A DNA stretch of 64,000 nt from the NCBI GenBank assembly GCA_001600355.1, contig BCJU01000001.1, forward strand, positions 2,873,178 through 2,937,177, given 5' to 3'. The DNA comes from Meira nashicola (taxonomy: Eukaryota; Basidiomycota; Exobasidiomycetes; Exobasidiales; Brachybasidiaceae). The notes under the pieces were generated by a model. It was not told the origin of the DNA, did not search any database, and saw only the letters and a program-made list of their open reading frames with translations. Shown piece after piece: positions 9,598 through 20,735 of this stretch. Both the position numbers and the translations under genes were made by a program. Numbering within the stretch: position 1 is the stretch's first letter; the number at the start of each line of letters is the position of its first letter.

Positions 9598-10360
9598 AGA
9601 ATAGTTGATATACGGAATTCATTTACTCTGAAGTACTGCTTATCTAAGCGAGTCTATACCTTCAATCCATCGATACGCTTATGACTTTCGATCGGCCACT
9701 ATGGGAGAAACTTTGTTTATGTAGTTTTATCATAACATGTACCGTGTGTCGTAATATGTGATCGAAAGCATTGTTTCCGATGCATAACAATGACTGGATC
9801 ATATAATAGTCTAGGCTATGGCGTTGAGCCGTCGCTTATCACGGAAGCAGAATGGAGTAGTAAAACTTTAGACTACGCCTGTAGTTCAGTTTAGACTAGC
9901 TACACAGCATTCATTGCACGCGCTGCGCAGAGCAGACAGGCGTAGGCTAAAACGCGTATATAATTTTGGTTCGGTACACGCCTCGTAGTATACGTGTACG
10001 GCTAAAAAAAGCACAAATGCACTTTTACTAAGCTTAAAAATTTTAGGGTTTCTTTGATAGAACTTTTTCGGTAGTACTGCTAAAATGCCTTTGGAATTTA
10101 TTTAACAGGCAATTGTTGATAATCAGCAGATCTTCTGAGCCAAAAAAAAAAACTCGCCTGGAGTTAAAGCTTGAAATCTTTCTGACATCCATTTTAGAAG
10201 GTTTTGGGAACTCACAAACACGCATAAGGACGGCATTCCACGGGGATTACTAAGGTGAAGCAGTGTCCTTTGTAACAACTGATATGTCTCTGCTATACTT
10301 CTCTCCACCATCACCTCAAACCTTTCCTCCCTTCAATCTCGCCTAACATCTTTATTCAAG

Positions 10361-11437
10361 ATGGAGTATTTGGCGCAAGCTGGTCAATTCGCCAATGCCA
10401 CAATGGCGGCCGCTTTCAGTCCTCAAACACCCCTCTACGGTGCTGATTTATACACTGGCACAGATCCTAGTACACTTAATGTCTTCGAAAAAGCTTGGAT
10501 GAGCTGGTATTTGTGGTGGGGTAATCCAGTCATTGCCACTGGTGTGATGAGTTTCTTAATGCACGAAGTGAGTTGAATGATTTTGGGTGCATAAACGATC
10601 TTGCCACATGATGTACTGACACACGCCTTTTTCTTCTATTTACAGATCGTCTACTTTGGTCGTGCCATCCCATTCGTCATTATCGATTCGATGCCTTCGA
10701 TGCGTAAATACAAACTTCAAGAAGATCGTGTGGCTACACCTGAATTGCAATGGAAATGCACACGAGATGTCTTGTTTGCCCATTTCACTGTCGAATTACC
10801 TCAAATCTGGTCTTTCCACCCAATTTGTGAATTTTTCGAAATGTCAACTCATTCCGTTCCATTTCCCCACTGGACAAAGATGGCATGGCAAATCGGTTTG
10901 TTCTTCTTGTTTGAAGATATGTTCCATTATTGGGCACACAGAGCATTGCATTGGGGTCCACTTTACAAAAACATTCACAAGAAGCATCATGAATTCTCCG
11001 CTCCTTTCGGTCTAGCAGCAGAATACGCACATCCTTTGGAAGTTTTCATCTTGGGTTCCGGAACGATCGGTGGACCTTTCTTATTATGTTATCTAACCCG
11101 TGATTTACACATCTTGACCGTTTATATCTGGATCACCTTGCGTCTTTTCCAAGCAATTGATGCTCACAGCGGCTACGATTTCCCTATTTCGATGCATAAT
11201 TGGATTCCTTTCTGGGCAGGTGCTGATCATCACGATTACCATCATCAAGCTTTCGTAGGATGTTATTCAACCAGTTTCCGTTGGTGGGATCATGTGATGG
11301 GAACTGATTTGGGTTACAAGCGTCATCGTTCTCGTCAAGCCGATCAAAAGCGTGAAATTAAGGCTCAAGGTCTTGAATGGCCCAACAAAGCTCCTACCAA
11401 GACTTCTACCGGACAGCCTCTTAAGAAGGTTCAATAG
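10361..11437 (+). CDS. ERG25: C-4 methylsterol oxidase (ergosterol biosynthesis)
   Basis: ERG25 is the di-iron, membrane-bound oxidase that starts removal of the two C-4 methyl groups in ergosterol synthesis in the ER. Exons are 10361-10567 and 10646-11437; the 78-nt intron has a GTGAGT donor and TTTACAG acceptor, phase 0. The spliced protein is 332 residues. It carries the three histidine clusters of the fatty-acid hydroxylase superfamily: HYWAHRALH (H163, H167, H171), HKKHH (H180-H184) and HHDYHH (H264-H269). Hydrophobic segments flank them, and PFGLAAEYAHP follows the second cluster as in other ERG25 proteins. The C-terminus is lysine-rich (KKVQ), compatible with ER retention although not a strict KKxx. 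The downstream frame looks as if it opens at 10601, but that is intron sequence. Confidence 0.95.
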
Positions 11438-12669
11438 ACCGTTTATGTAGAATTTTTGAATTGGACAATCCAACGATCTCCCACCACTCTTTCGATCTCT
11501 CAGATTTACATGCATTGCTGCCGGCGCTAGTAGGGTCGCCTTTCATAGAAATGGAAATCAATTTCACATCGTACTTTTTATTACTACGACGCATTACCGA
11601 GTAACCTAATCCTGTTCACTTCGTACTTAATATAGGTGGTTGTACAGCTATTGGATTGTACAACATCATTATTGTCAATATATAATACATAATACCATTC
11701 AAAGTGGTTCCAAAGCAGAGTGAAGAATGAAAAAGTAATTTTGAGCAGCATCCTCGGAGAGGTTTACCACCTATTAAACGACAACCAATATCAAATCAAA
11801 AGTCAGAGACGGAAACGCAAGAGTAAGCCCCATTGTGTTGCTGGAAATCAACCAGTGACCGCATAACTTTTCAAAAGAAAGATGACAAACGTACGGGCAT
11901 CGTATAAAGATCGAAAAACGAAAGTGAATACACTCAGATAAGGAATGATCAAATTGATGGATATAGACGAATTCTCACCCAATACCCGCTCTTATCTTCG
12001 CAAGGGTGAAAAAGGGTAAAAAGTTCGAAATCCAATCGAAAATGAACGCAGTGAATCAGACCATTACGGTAATCAAAAATTCTGAGCGCTTTCCACGTCT
12101 GCGTATGAGAAAACATGATGATACATGCTCTCCCTTACTGATCTTCGTATCCTCTTTCCATCGTACGAGCCCAAGTCCGGGGACTTTCCCCGCAGCAAAA
12201 GGTTGGATACTATACAAAGATAGAACCCTTACCTGGCTACGATGGCGGTCCTTTGCGCGTCTCTGAAGGTAAAAAAAGGTATGAAATGATATTGGTAGTG
12301 AGAAGTGAATAAAGGAAGATTTCTTCTAAAGGTGTTTTGATATTACTATAGCAAAAGTACCTAAATGCCTTTTGCTTGTAGAATACGCACACACACACAC
12401 ACACACAAACACGTGATTAGTCAAAAAAAGCAAAGCGCACAAACATATCTAAGCGGAACAAAGGATTTTTTGCACTATACAGAAGAAAAATGTGCGTGAT
12501 TACTTACTTAGTGAATGCATGCGATAGGGCCTAGAGAGAGAGAATTGGTGGAGCTGAATGAGATTGATCAGATTTGCATAATCGTCGTCATTCTCGTTAC
12601 AACTTTTTCTCATTCCCGACAATCGAAACATCTTTAGTTCGCATTCAAAATACATTCAAACAAGCCAAG
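11438..12669. other. intergenic region between ERG25 and TOM22
   Basis: Contains the ERG25 3' region and TOM22 promoter. A dinucleotide AC microsatellite lies at 12389-12407. The frame at 12006-12266 begins at GTG and has no family resemblance. No RNA gene is recognisable. Confidence 0.5.
12389..12407. repeat. AC dinucleotide microsatellite
   Basis: About nine and a half AC units in the TOM22 upstream region. Confidence 0.85.
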
Positions 12670-13269
12670 ATGTCAGGAAGAGCAGCTCACGTTGAAGATA
12701 TTCAAGATGAAGAATTCAATGCTCGTTTAAGGGCAATAGATGATGAAGATGATTGGAAGAGTGAAGATGATGAAAAGTTTGGATCGGAAACAGATGATTC
12801 AGATGATGATGATGATTCGGATGAAGAGGTTCTAGAACGTGGCTTAACTATCCCTCAAGAAACTGTTTGGGAACGTATTTCTGCTTTAAGAGATATCATT
12901 CCTCCATCCACACGTAGATCAATCACACAAAAAATCAACACAATCACAGGATATAGCGGTATCACACTTCTTTGGGGCGGTCGTGCTGCGTGGGTTCTCA
13001 CAACTACAATGCTCTTGTGGGGTTTACCATATAGTTTAGCCGTTGAAGATGAAATGCGTGTTATACAACAAGAACGTGATATGAGCTCTCAACAACATGG
13101 AGCACAATCTGTAAGTAGAATCAAAATGGATGATAATTCCGAGAGGACTGTATATTGACCCTACTTTCCTCCCTTATAGATGCTTGGAGGGCAAGCTCCA
13201 CCAGGATTCCCCGGACAACAAGCAGCAGAAGGTCAAAATCCTGCAGGTATTCGTCCTCCTGGCTTTTGA
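12670..13269 (+). CDS. TOM22: mitochondrial import receptor subunit TOM22
   Basis: Tom22 is the central receptor and organiser of the TOM translocase in the mitochondrial outer membrane. Exons are 12670-13110 and 13180-13269, joined across a 69-nt intron (GTAAGT ... TTATAG, phase 0), giving 176 residues. The N-terminal cytosolic half is strongly acidic (DDEDDWKSEDDEKF; SDDDDDSDEEV), as expected for the presequence-binding domain. ERISALRDIIPPSTR precedes a single transmembrane helix at about residues 98-118 with the conserved proline in LLWGLPYSLAVEDE. The short intermembrane-space tail is Gln/Gly/Pro-rich and encoded mainly by exon 2. Reading through the intron would give a different, shorter tail. 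The ATG at 12670 (MSGRAAHV) follows a purine-rich context. Confidence 0.88.
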
Positions 13270-13522
13270 TTTGCCCCCCAGGTGATGCAGCGTTTGCATT
13301 CAACTAAGGTTTCAAAGAACAAAGTCAAGTGCAACGTCCACACGTTCAGCTTGTGTATCATTATTGTTTTTCTCTTTATACATTCAACAAAAATTGGCAT
13401 CACTTCTCTTGCAAAATAGCTTAAAGCTAGGGTTCTGGCATGACTGAATAAATTGCTTAGTATACATGAAATGATGGTTCTATATGGTTTTCGGTATGAG
13501 ACACTACTTCTATGAATTTCAG

Positions 13523-14392
13523 TCAAGATGATTGACTTATTTGTACATTGGATTTTCGCTTTTTTGCCTTTGAAGGACCTTCTTGTTTGTCCGATTGATT
13601 TTTTGCTTTATCCTTCTTTGACTTTTTCATACTTAGCGGATTGGGACCTTTTGCTTTCTTCTTCCTAGGTTTGAATTCCGGTACGCCATTTTGTTCCGTT
13701 GATCCTTCAATTGTTGTGCCAATTTGTGCACCTTCTTCTCCAGTGATGATATCCGAAGTTCGTTTACCCAAAACGGTAGATTGCCTTCCTGAAACGGCTT
13801 GTAGCTTTTCCTTTTCAGCTTCTTCACATCTTTTTCTAGTAAGATCGCTCATAGGTTCCATAACCATAACTTTATGATCATTTACATGAGCGATTGGAAC
13901 GCCTGCAACTGTATGTCTGATTGCATTTCTCAAAGCGATACTATTTGCTGCTAAACAATATCTGTGCTTGTTCGTTTCTCCTATCACTTGTCGAATACAA
14001 CGATCTCCCGGTAATGGATCTTTATGATTACAAAACCTTCTTTCCCATCCTTTTGCAAGTTCTACAGCATTTGCTTGAAATTCACTTTCTTTTTGTGTTT
14101 TGTATAATTCGTTTATACAACATTGCGTTATCATCGGTTTAACGTATGCAGCTGCTTTGTTGAATTTCGTTGTTTGATTGATCGATTGTGGTCGAACGCC
14201 TGAAGGTAAAGCAGCGGAAACTTGAAAAGTTGACTCTAAACGTGAATATACTTCGTCAGGTCTGAATTTCATACTTGCCATACAAATCGCCATTTCTGAA
14301 TCGATCAAAATTTGTAGAGGAGGTCGTAATCCGAATGTACGAATATAACTTGCCAATAATTTCCTATAAGTCTTTGCACGTTTTTGTCTCAT
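13523..14392 (-). CDS. UTP23: rRNA-processing protein UTP23
   Basis: Utp23 is a PIN-like protein of the small-subunit processome, linked to snR30/U17 release during 18S rRNA maturation. The 289-residue protein opens with MRQKRAKTYRKLLASYIRTF, the family signature, followed by LQILIDSEMAI, where D31 is the first acidic PIN position. ITQCC (C91/C92), CNH (C121, H123) and C132 match the zinc-finger positions of the family. NKHRYCLAA, GVPIAHVND and VMVMEPMS complete the domain. An insert of roughly 20 residues (after AALPSG) lengthens the middle. The C-terminal 90 residues are Lys-rich with nuclear or nucleolar localisation-like clusters (KPRKKKAKG, KKSKKDKAKN). Single exon. It converges with TOM22 with about 250 bp between. 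Confidence 0.93.
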   Translation of the reverse strand: MRQKRAKTYRKLLASYIRTFGLRPPLQILIDSEMAICMASMKFRPDEVYSRLESTFQVSAALPSGVRPQSINQTTKFNKAAAYVKPMITQCCINELYKTQKESEFQANAVELAKGWERRFCNHKDPLPGDRCIRQVIGETNKHRYCLAANSIALRNAIRHTVAGVPIAHVNDHKVMVMEPMSDLTRKRCEEAEKEKLQAVSGRQSTVLGKRTSDIITGEEGAQIGTTIEGSTEQNGVPEFKPRKKKAKGPNPLSMKKSKKDKAKNQSDKQEGPSKAKKRKSNVQISQSS

Positions 14393-16806
14393 CTTTGCGA
14401 GAGATTGCTTTGGTGGCAGTGAATGTTAACCGCAAAGCAACTTGATGAAGAAAAGGAAGTTCAATTGTCGAAATGAGTATGTCCACAACTCCACCTTAGA
14501 AGATTGTGTATCACGTCTGAAAATTAAAAAATAAAATATTTTAAAATCTGTTTGGCTCAAAAGGAAAAATAGTTTGTCTTAGAACAAATTTTTACAAATT
14601 TTGTTAGCCCCCCTCACCTCTCTTTCATTACGCGTACGCACGCATCCCTCAAAAACCAAAACAGGCGTAGGCGTGTCGGCGCTTAGCCGGGCTGGGCGTG
14701 CATTCATTATGAAAAAAGCACCGAAGATTGTGGCTCTTGCATACATATGTATACCCCACACTTTCATCTGCAGACGAAAACAGATCGTCGAAGTTTCAAT
14801 CGTCAACAATTGTTTCGATTTGTAGATTCTAGCTTTTTTGAACAAATCAGGACTCTAGTTCTTTGTGTGTCATTTTATACTTGATTTATAATAGAAGATC
14901 GCTCGAGCATAGAATGAAATCATTCAATCACCTCTCCTCGTATGTTTGATCATTTGTCACAAAGAAGAATCCACTTTCTATCTTTTTGTAAAGCCTTATT
15001 TCTTTCGAGTCTTCCCAAGGCTATGCACTTCTACACCAAATAAATTCTAAAGATCTCACTGCTGATTTAGAAGTGGTCATATTCATATTACGCCGATCGT
15101 CTTTGGATGGGGTATTAAAATGGGGACCACCCTTTCCGTTACCGGCTTTAATCCAAGTCAATTTACCTTAGAACCTATGCGACTTTGCCCCTGAACCAGA
15201 ACGACTTTTCTTCTTAGTGTATCCTCAATGTTTAAGAGAGAGGTCCCGTGTGTGTACTAAAAAGAACGCGCCTAATGCTGGTCAATTAAAAAAAGCCACA
15301 ATTGATTCATAAAGAACGGATTTGGTCCTTTGGCATTCACTTTACAGTAATCTGCTCATCAAAGATTGCTATTGACTCATCTTCACTCTCAGATTTCTAA
15401 AAATTGCTTAAAGATTAATGTTCTCTTTATAGACAACATTCATTTCCTTATCGCCCTGAACCCGCACGCATTGCCCTAAACCCATTGGACGAGTGAAATA
15501 CCAAAATAAAAACCCTTCCTTATTTGTCGCGTGAGCGGATCAAGCTGAATTGGCTAATGAATTGAAATTAAGCGTGGATAAAGCATCGATCGATCTTGAG
15601 AATAGAGCGCTAATTAGCCGTTATGCAAAAATAAAAAGTAAACACTTCAGCCGCGAACCGCTGCTTTAAAAGTTAAACGGATATGATTCCGCGAATTGCG
15701 TGCGAGCAGCATAATAGTACCTACTGTACATACATTTATCAATAAAAGGTTATACATACATACAAAAATGTTTGTGATAAGGTATTGTAGAATACTATTA
15801 CGGAATAATGCCCTATCTCTATACATACGCTATCAAAAATCTAAAGCCTATCAATAATCTCATATTTTCTCCAATGGAATCTAGTTCAGCATTCTTCATC
15901 CACAAAAATTTCAAAGCCAAGAACTTTTAATCTTGAGGGAGACCGCCTATGAAATGACGAAATTTGATCCAAGTAAGAGTGTATCGCTTTTTTATCCGCT
16001 TTGTATTCATTCAATACAAAAAATTCAATAAACTTATGACGAATTTGACATGATTAATTTTAGACTGTCGGCGTGCCGGTCCCTATTTTAACTTATCGGT
16101 TTGCTACTTACCGTTCGTTTTTTACCCTTCTTCTGCTTTTGTACTGGTTTTAACACGCGTTTATTGCTTTTTTTGGATGCGGTAAGAGAAGAGAGGAGGA
16201 ATAATCTGTGTACCAGAATGCATAGTCTATGTGCACATGAGGTATTGTAGTATTGACATGTGGATCCACTTAAAAATTTGAAAAAAAAACACGAATTCCG
16301 CCATGCAAAGGCAAAATCACCAAAGGGGTGGTGGTCCTTTCAGTGAAACATACAAATTGGTAAGAAAGGCGTTCAGAGAAGATCAATTTATAGGAAACCA
16401 TCTTGAGTGCCACCATTGAAGGTGCAAAAGGCACTTGTCAAATACACAATCATAATAACAATTATCGGAAACGTTGCTTTCCTGAACAAATCCGAATTCA
16501 TCACCTATCACTTTACGTCTTAATTCGCCCCTTTTAATCGGAGCGACACAATGGTCACAATAGCCAACGCAACTCTATCATAGCCATTCTCGACGTTGTG
16601 TATTGCTCGCCAATTTTTAGAGGTTTCTAACACAGCAAATCCCAAGAACTTTTCGGAACCTGTACAGCCTCGCAACCGCAAACATTTATTTCCTTTCCCC
16701 TCAATCCTCAAAAAACCAAGGCGATCTCAGTAATACGCAACATAAATCGACTTTTTCTCCAAGCATATAGCCCTACCTCTTTCATCAACATAGCATCACC
16801 ATCACC
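14393..16806. other. 2.4-kb gene-free divergent region
   Basis: This is the largest gap in the window, between divergent UTP23 and the 916-residue gene. No frame with family content and no tRNA or snRNA is recognisable. It is AT-rich with a GC-rich patch near 14628-14700 and CATACA motifs near 15722-15768. The stretch before 16807 is pyrimidine-rich (leader-like). It may hold an unusually long promoter or leader, or an unrecognised non-coding RNA. Confidence 0.45.
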
Positions 16807-19557
16807 ATGAGTGTCGCAAATCTCATCGCTCAACACGAAACAGCACATAGCATCATGGCGGATGAATCTGCCGCCACGGAAGAACCACCGGATATTAGCG
16901 GACTACGAATTGGAAAATCAATCACGCGAAATGGAGGACCAACGAAATCGAAAACATTACCTTCCTTATCGATAGGCGTTTGCAATGAAGGCAATAATTC
17001 AACTCATCAATCACATCAAGTAAGTCAACAAAATGTTTCACTTCTTTCAACCTCACTAGATACATCGATCAAAAGAGCAACGGCTTCAGGTCAAGCAAAT
17101 GCCAGACTTTCGCCAAGTATGCCGCATTCTCCTTCCATTGCTGAGAGCACGGGAGGAAGTGCTTCAGATTACGAGCATGAACCTGATAGTCCAAGTAGTA
17201 TGTCCAGCTGGAACTCATGGGCAGGTGGAAGAAGGGGCGATTTGGCCGATGTGGAGGATCTTGAATTGGATGGCGTAACGATGGGAGAACCAGAACTGGA
17301 AACGGTTAGTGAGATGGACGAAGAAAGTAGCGGTTTCGTTAGTGGAAGTGATCGTCCTATCAATGAATCAGATGATGATACCGTACACCGTCAACCTACG
17401 AGAAGCACTTACAACGATCATTCGCCACGTCGCAAAATTTATCGTCACAATCTAGATTCACATCCTGCATCGCATAATCATCATCATCATAGCAGTCATC
17501 ATGCTTCTCAACTCCATCCACATGGTCCTCCAATTCATCCTCACTTCTCTCCTCGTGCTGGCGGACATGGTCTTTCTCACGCATCACGTTACCTCTTACG
17601 TGCGCCACCAAATCTTGCAGCACGTCGACGCAACAAAGGTCGTTTGGCGGAATTAGCAGAAGAAGGAGTAGGAGGTGCCATTACAACTACCAAGATGCCC
17701 AATCCTCCTTCACCAGAAAAGGGCAAAGAGGAAGACAAACCAAAACCTGAAGAGTCAACTGAAAATAATGCTGCACCTGCCTTGCCAGCCTCAGTCTCAA
17801 TGCCGCTACAAGATGGTCATATTGCTCATCCTGATCACGTTGAGATGGAAATCTTTGGACCTCCTGCACTTCCTGTTCGCAGCGTAAGCCCAAGCGAAAC
17901 AATTCCAGTAGTTCCAAGTCCTTTATGCGTGTGTTTGACGGCAGACGAAAAGGGAGATGTTACAGAGGTCATTACACCTACAAATGAAGGAGCTCATTTT
18001 GATAACTTTTCATTGGATACACCTACCGGTTTGCGTACACCTACACCTCCCTCACCTTCTGCATCAGGACGTTCAGATTCGTATATCTCGGCTTCTACTG
18101 CTATTACAAGTCCAGCTACTTCTCCACAACTATTATCTAGAAAAGGATCCGGCCGTAGCAGAAGATCATCTTCTCCCGGTCGTTCAAAACCCAAGATTCC
18201 ACTTCGACCGTGCTTTAAACGTCGTGGATCTGCTCAAACGGGATCAGCTTTGACAACGAGCAATCGTGATGGTTCGTCTTCCGAAAGTGAAAGGATATCT
18301 TCGAGAGGACGCGCAAAAGTTCGATTTTCACCTGCACCTCCAACCGAAGTACGAACTCACAGTCCCGTGGAATATGATCGTAAAGCATGTCCGGTCAGTA
18401 ACCGTTTGAGTCCAGAAGATTTGGAAGAATTACGAACGATGAAAATGGAAATGGGTTTGTTAGAAGCAAAATGTGCTGCTTTAGCGGCATGCAAAGGTGA
18501 CAAAGTTCCCTTTAGCCCAGCTAGATTTGATACTCAACATTCTCACGGTGGAGATTGGACGGAAAGCGAAAGTGAAAGTGAAACTGGCCTTTATCCTCCT
18601 TATCAAATACCGACGGGGGATCGTAAAAGAGCAGATTCGATTTCATCTTCTTCACCTAGTACATTTTGCGGTTCTCGTTTTGCACAACGGGATAGCCAAG
18701 AATCTAATGGCGCATCTCGAATGACGCCAGCAGAATATCTACGAATGGAACGTGAAAAAGAACGTGAACGTGTTTGCAGGATGGCAGGTATTGGAACTGG
18801 CGTTGGCTTTCGATACACTGGAGGCAATCCAAACACACGTCAAATGCCTCACGGCGGTTGTGAGACTTTTGGGGCATCTTCAATTATCAGTCGTTTTGGT
18901 TTAAGCAAGCCTCCACCACCATTGCCTGGTATGGTTGCTCCTTGCTCGTCTGGCGGAAGTGCAAGTCCACAATCACCTTCACCCGGTACACCTTCTCACG
19001 GTCAATCAAACTATAACGGGGGCGCAAGTCTTTATCGGCCAAATAGTGCGCCTCCCGTACGCGGATCTGGATTCGAATCTGGAAATGCGTTCCCGCAAGT
19101 ACAAGATGCATATGAGATGGAATTCAAAGAAGAAGAAGAAGTTGAATCACAAAAGCTAGATGAGACCCCGCGAGGACGTTCAATGGAAAAGGGTACGGGC
19201 AGAAATGCGAATCATAATTCTACATCGACTGATGCTACCGTAAAGGAATCCAATCGAACATCGAATGTGACGGGTGAAATTCCAAGCTTCAAGCGTACTT
19301 GTCCAAGTCCACCTTCTTCAGTTTCTTCGTTAAGTCCAGTGCGAAATCGATCAATGTCTCCTTGTACAACAAGATACGATCCAAACATGTTCTATGGTTC
19401 TCCCTCAAAACCTAGTCGACCAGGAATACGACCGCTTGTGGGCGCACAATCTTCACCATCATATGAACTTGCTCCAACGCCATCTCTATCTGGCTACGAT
19501 AGTCCTGCAAGCGAATTCTGCTACGAAAGTGGCAGTGAATACGATTTGATCGGATGA
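16807..19557 (+). CDS. large disordered fungal protein with candidate PP1-docking motif
   Basis: I do not recognise a named family. The 916-residue single-exon protein is Ser/Pro/Gly-rich with few predicted folded segments. A His-rich stretch lies around residues 215-245. The best conserved-looking block is at about residues 500-560: RGRAKVRFSPAPPTEVRTHS, then PVEYDRKACPVSNRLSPEDLEEL. KVRF (504-507) fits the RVxF docking consensus for protein phosphatase 1, and a VRF...SPVEYDR block of this sort recurs in other fungal low-complexity proteins. Further on, RMTPAEYLRMEREKERERV is helical. The ATG at 16807 is the first in frame; M17 (MADESA) is an alternative. Reading frame and composition support a real gene; function is unknown, and PP1 regulation is only a suggestion. 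Confidence 0.75.
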   Translation: MSVANLIAQHETAHSIMADESAATEEPPDISGLRIGKSITRNGGPTKSKTLPSLSIGVCNEGNNSTHQSHQVSQQNVSLLSTSLDTSIKRATASGQANARLSPSMPHSPSIAESTGGSASDYEHEPDSPSSMSSWNSWAGGRRGDLADVEDLELDGVTMGEPELETVSEMDEESSGFVSGSDRPINESDDDTVHRQPTRSTYNDHSPRRKIYRHNLDSHPASHNHHHHSSHHASQLHPHGPPIHPHFSPRAGGHGLSHASRYLLRAPPNLAARRRNKGRLAELAEEGVGGAITTTKMPNPPSPEKGKEEDKPKPEESTENNAAPALPASVSMPLQDGHIAHPDHVEMEIFGPPALPVRSVSPSETIPVVPSPLCVCLTADEKGDVTEVITPTNEGAHFDNFSLDTPTGLRTPTPPSPSASGRSDSYISASTAITSPATSPQLLSRKGSGRSRRSSSPGRSKPKIPLRPCFKRRGSAQTGSALTTSNRDGSSSESERISSRGRAKVRFSPAPPTEVRTHSPVEYDRKACPVSNRLSPEDLEELRTMKMEMGLLEAKCAALAACKGDKVPFSPARFDTQHSHGGDWTESESESETGLYPPYQIPTGDRKRADSISSSSPSTFCGSRFAQRDSQESNGASRMTPAEYLRMEREKERERVCRMAGIGTGVGFRYTGGNPNTRQMPHGGCETFGASSIISRFGLSKPPPPLPGMVAPCSSGGSASPQSPSPGTPSHGQSNYNGGASLYRPNSAPPVRGSGFESGNAFPQVQDAYEMEFKEEEEVESQKLDETPRGRSMEKGTGRNANHNSTSTDATVKESNRTSNVTGEIPSFKRTCPSPPSSVSSLSPVRNRSMSPCTTRYDPNMFYGSPSKPSRPGIRPLVGAQSSPSYELAPTPSLSGYDSPASEFCYESGSEYDLIG

Positions 19558-20112
19558 TGAGCATAAAAGCTTTATCACCTCAAACGTCACAATTTTTTTC
19601 TTTATTCATAATTCAAATGACAACGAACATTAAATTTACGGTTTTCTTCTTTTTTTCTCTCTATCATCTGGTTTCGCATCTACTTTTTACCTTCACCCTG
19701 TCCTATATAATCTTTCTCTCTTGTTTCCTCTCATACACGATTCATCAACATATATAATTGTTGTTTCGTTTGTACTATAACTTCTCATTTTCATACTCAA
19801 GAACACATGCATTCAAATAATTTCGTAGTTTGTCATTATGATCTTGTGTTCACTTCGCTTCAGAGTTTTTATGGTACCACAGTGATGGGACGGAGAGGGC
19901 GATAAAGATGCAGGCTGAAGTAGGGGGAAAAATTAAACGAAGGCATTTAAAACAGTGAACACGAAAAACAACATCGTATTCGAAAAAGTACTCAGTCGAT
20001 GATTTTGGATGCCTAGAATTGAATTATGCGATAATGTACCACGACGAACAGAATGGAATGAGAGAATGAGATACGTATGTCGATTGTGCAACCGTTGTAC
20101 GAAGGAATATGC
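19558..20112. other. intergenic region between convergent genes
   Basis: This holds the 3' flanks of the 916-residue gene and of VMA7. It starts with a T-rich stretch (terminator-like) and has no supported gene. Confidence 0.5.
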
Positions 20113-20735
20113 CTATTCTCCAAAAAGCTGTCAGAGGAAAGAGGAGTCAGAATAAAGTCAGTAAATCTTTGTGCCTCTCTGAAAAAGCGAATGAGGTGTA
20201 CTCACCTTTTGTACGCGCTTTAGAATAGAGTCCTTTGAAGGATCTGGATATGGGAGGAGAATGATAATATCAAGTCAGCATTCAGGAAATAGCAATCGTA
20301 TACTCTTCGACACATACCGTATGGTGCATCTTTACTTGGAATTTCCAAGACAGCAGGGAAAGCCTGTTCATATCGATCGCAAATCTGTCGAATCTTTTCA
20401 GCAAGTGGTTGAGTGATAAGCAAAATAGCAATATCTTCCCTATTTTGCGTATAAGTTTGAAATGCAGATTCGATTTCTGAAACGTTTGTTGTAGATGTAA
20501 CGATGAAAAAGTTTCTTTCTAAACATTGTTGAGCAACTTTTTGTGCTTTTTCCGAATCATTTATTAGGTCTGCTCCACCACTTCCTTGATGTCTTCCACC
20601 GCCTCCATTCTCTTGGTTTTTGTTATCGCTTTGATCGGAAGAGACGTGCCCTATTCCTGCTAATAATAATCCTGTTGCTGTATCTTCATCAGAGATCAAC
20701 GCAATCAGCGTTCTATTATCCGACACGTTTGCCAT
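20113..20735 (-). CDS. VMA7: V-type proton ATPase subunit F
   Basis: Subunit F sits on the central rotor stalk of the V1 sector, which acidifies vacuoles. On the minus strand the exons are 20735-20318, 20243-20206 and 20127-20113. Introns of 74 nt (GTATGT...TATCCAG) and 78 nt (GTGAGT...TGACAG) interrupt phases 1 and 0. The spliced product is 156 residues and ends KDAPYDPSKDSILKRVQK then LFGE, matching the invariant PSKDxPYDPSKDS...KLFG end of the family. This confirms both junctions, including a 38-nt exon and a 15-nt terminal exon. The N-terminus (LIALISDEDTATGLLLAGIG) is canonical. Between GIGHV and RNFFIVTS there is a Gly/Asn/Gln-rich insert not typical of the family. It is divergently transcribed from the NME6-type gene. 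Confidence 0.93.

Larger units (their letters stand above)
8668..10360. other. long divergent intergenic region between HAT1 and ERG25
   Basis: No gene is supported in these 1.7 kb. Small frames at 9314-9684 and 10043-10314 have no recognisable content. The stretch holds two adjacent dyads (9200-9217 and a near-perfect palindrome at 9233-9253), a 7-bp tandem repeat at 9564-9597, and a GC-rich patch near 9919-9936. The last 60 bp before ERG25 are pyrimidine-rich, as in many fungal leaders. Confidence 0.5.

Noticed and set aside
9314..9684. Overlapping small ORFs between HAT1 and ERG25
   Set aside because: Low-complexity Lys/Arg/Ser content across the CGAAAAT repeat; no homology and no splice signals.
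10310..10319. ATCACCTCAA resembling an SREBP sterol element before ERG25
   Set aside because: Two mismatches to the classical ten-mer and it sits in the probable 5' leader; one degenerate site is not evidence.
12225..12245. CTTACCTGG string like the 5' end of U1 snRNA
   Set aside because: The sequence after it lacks the U1 stem-loops and an Sm site in a sensible position; a short match only.
12006..12266. 86-codon frame between ERG25 and TOM22
   Set aside because: Opens at GTG, has no recognisable domain and lies in a promoter region.
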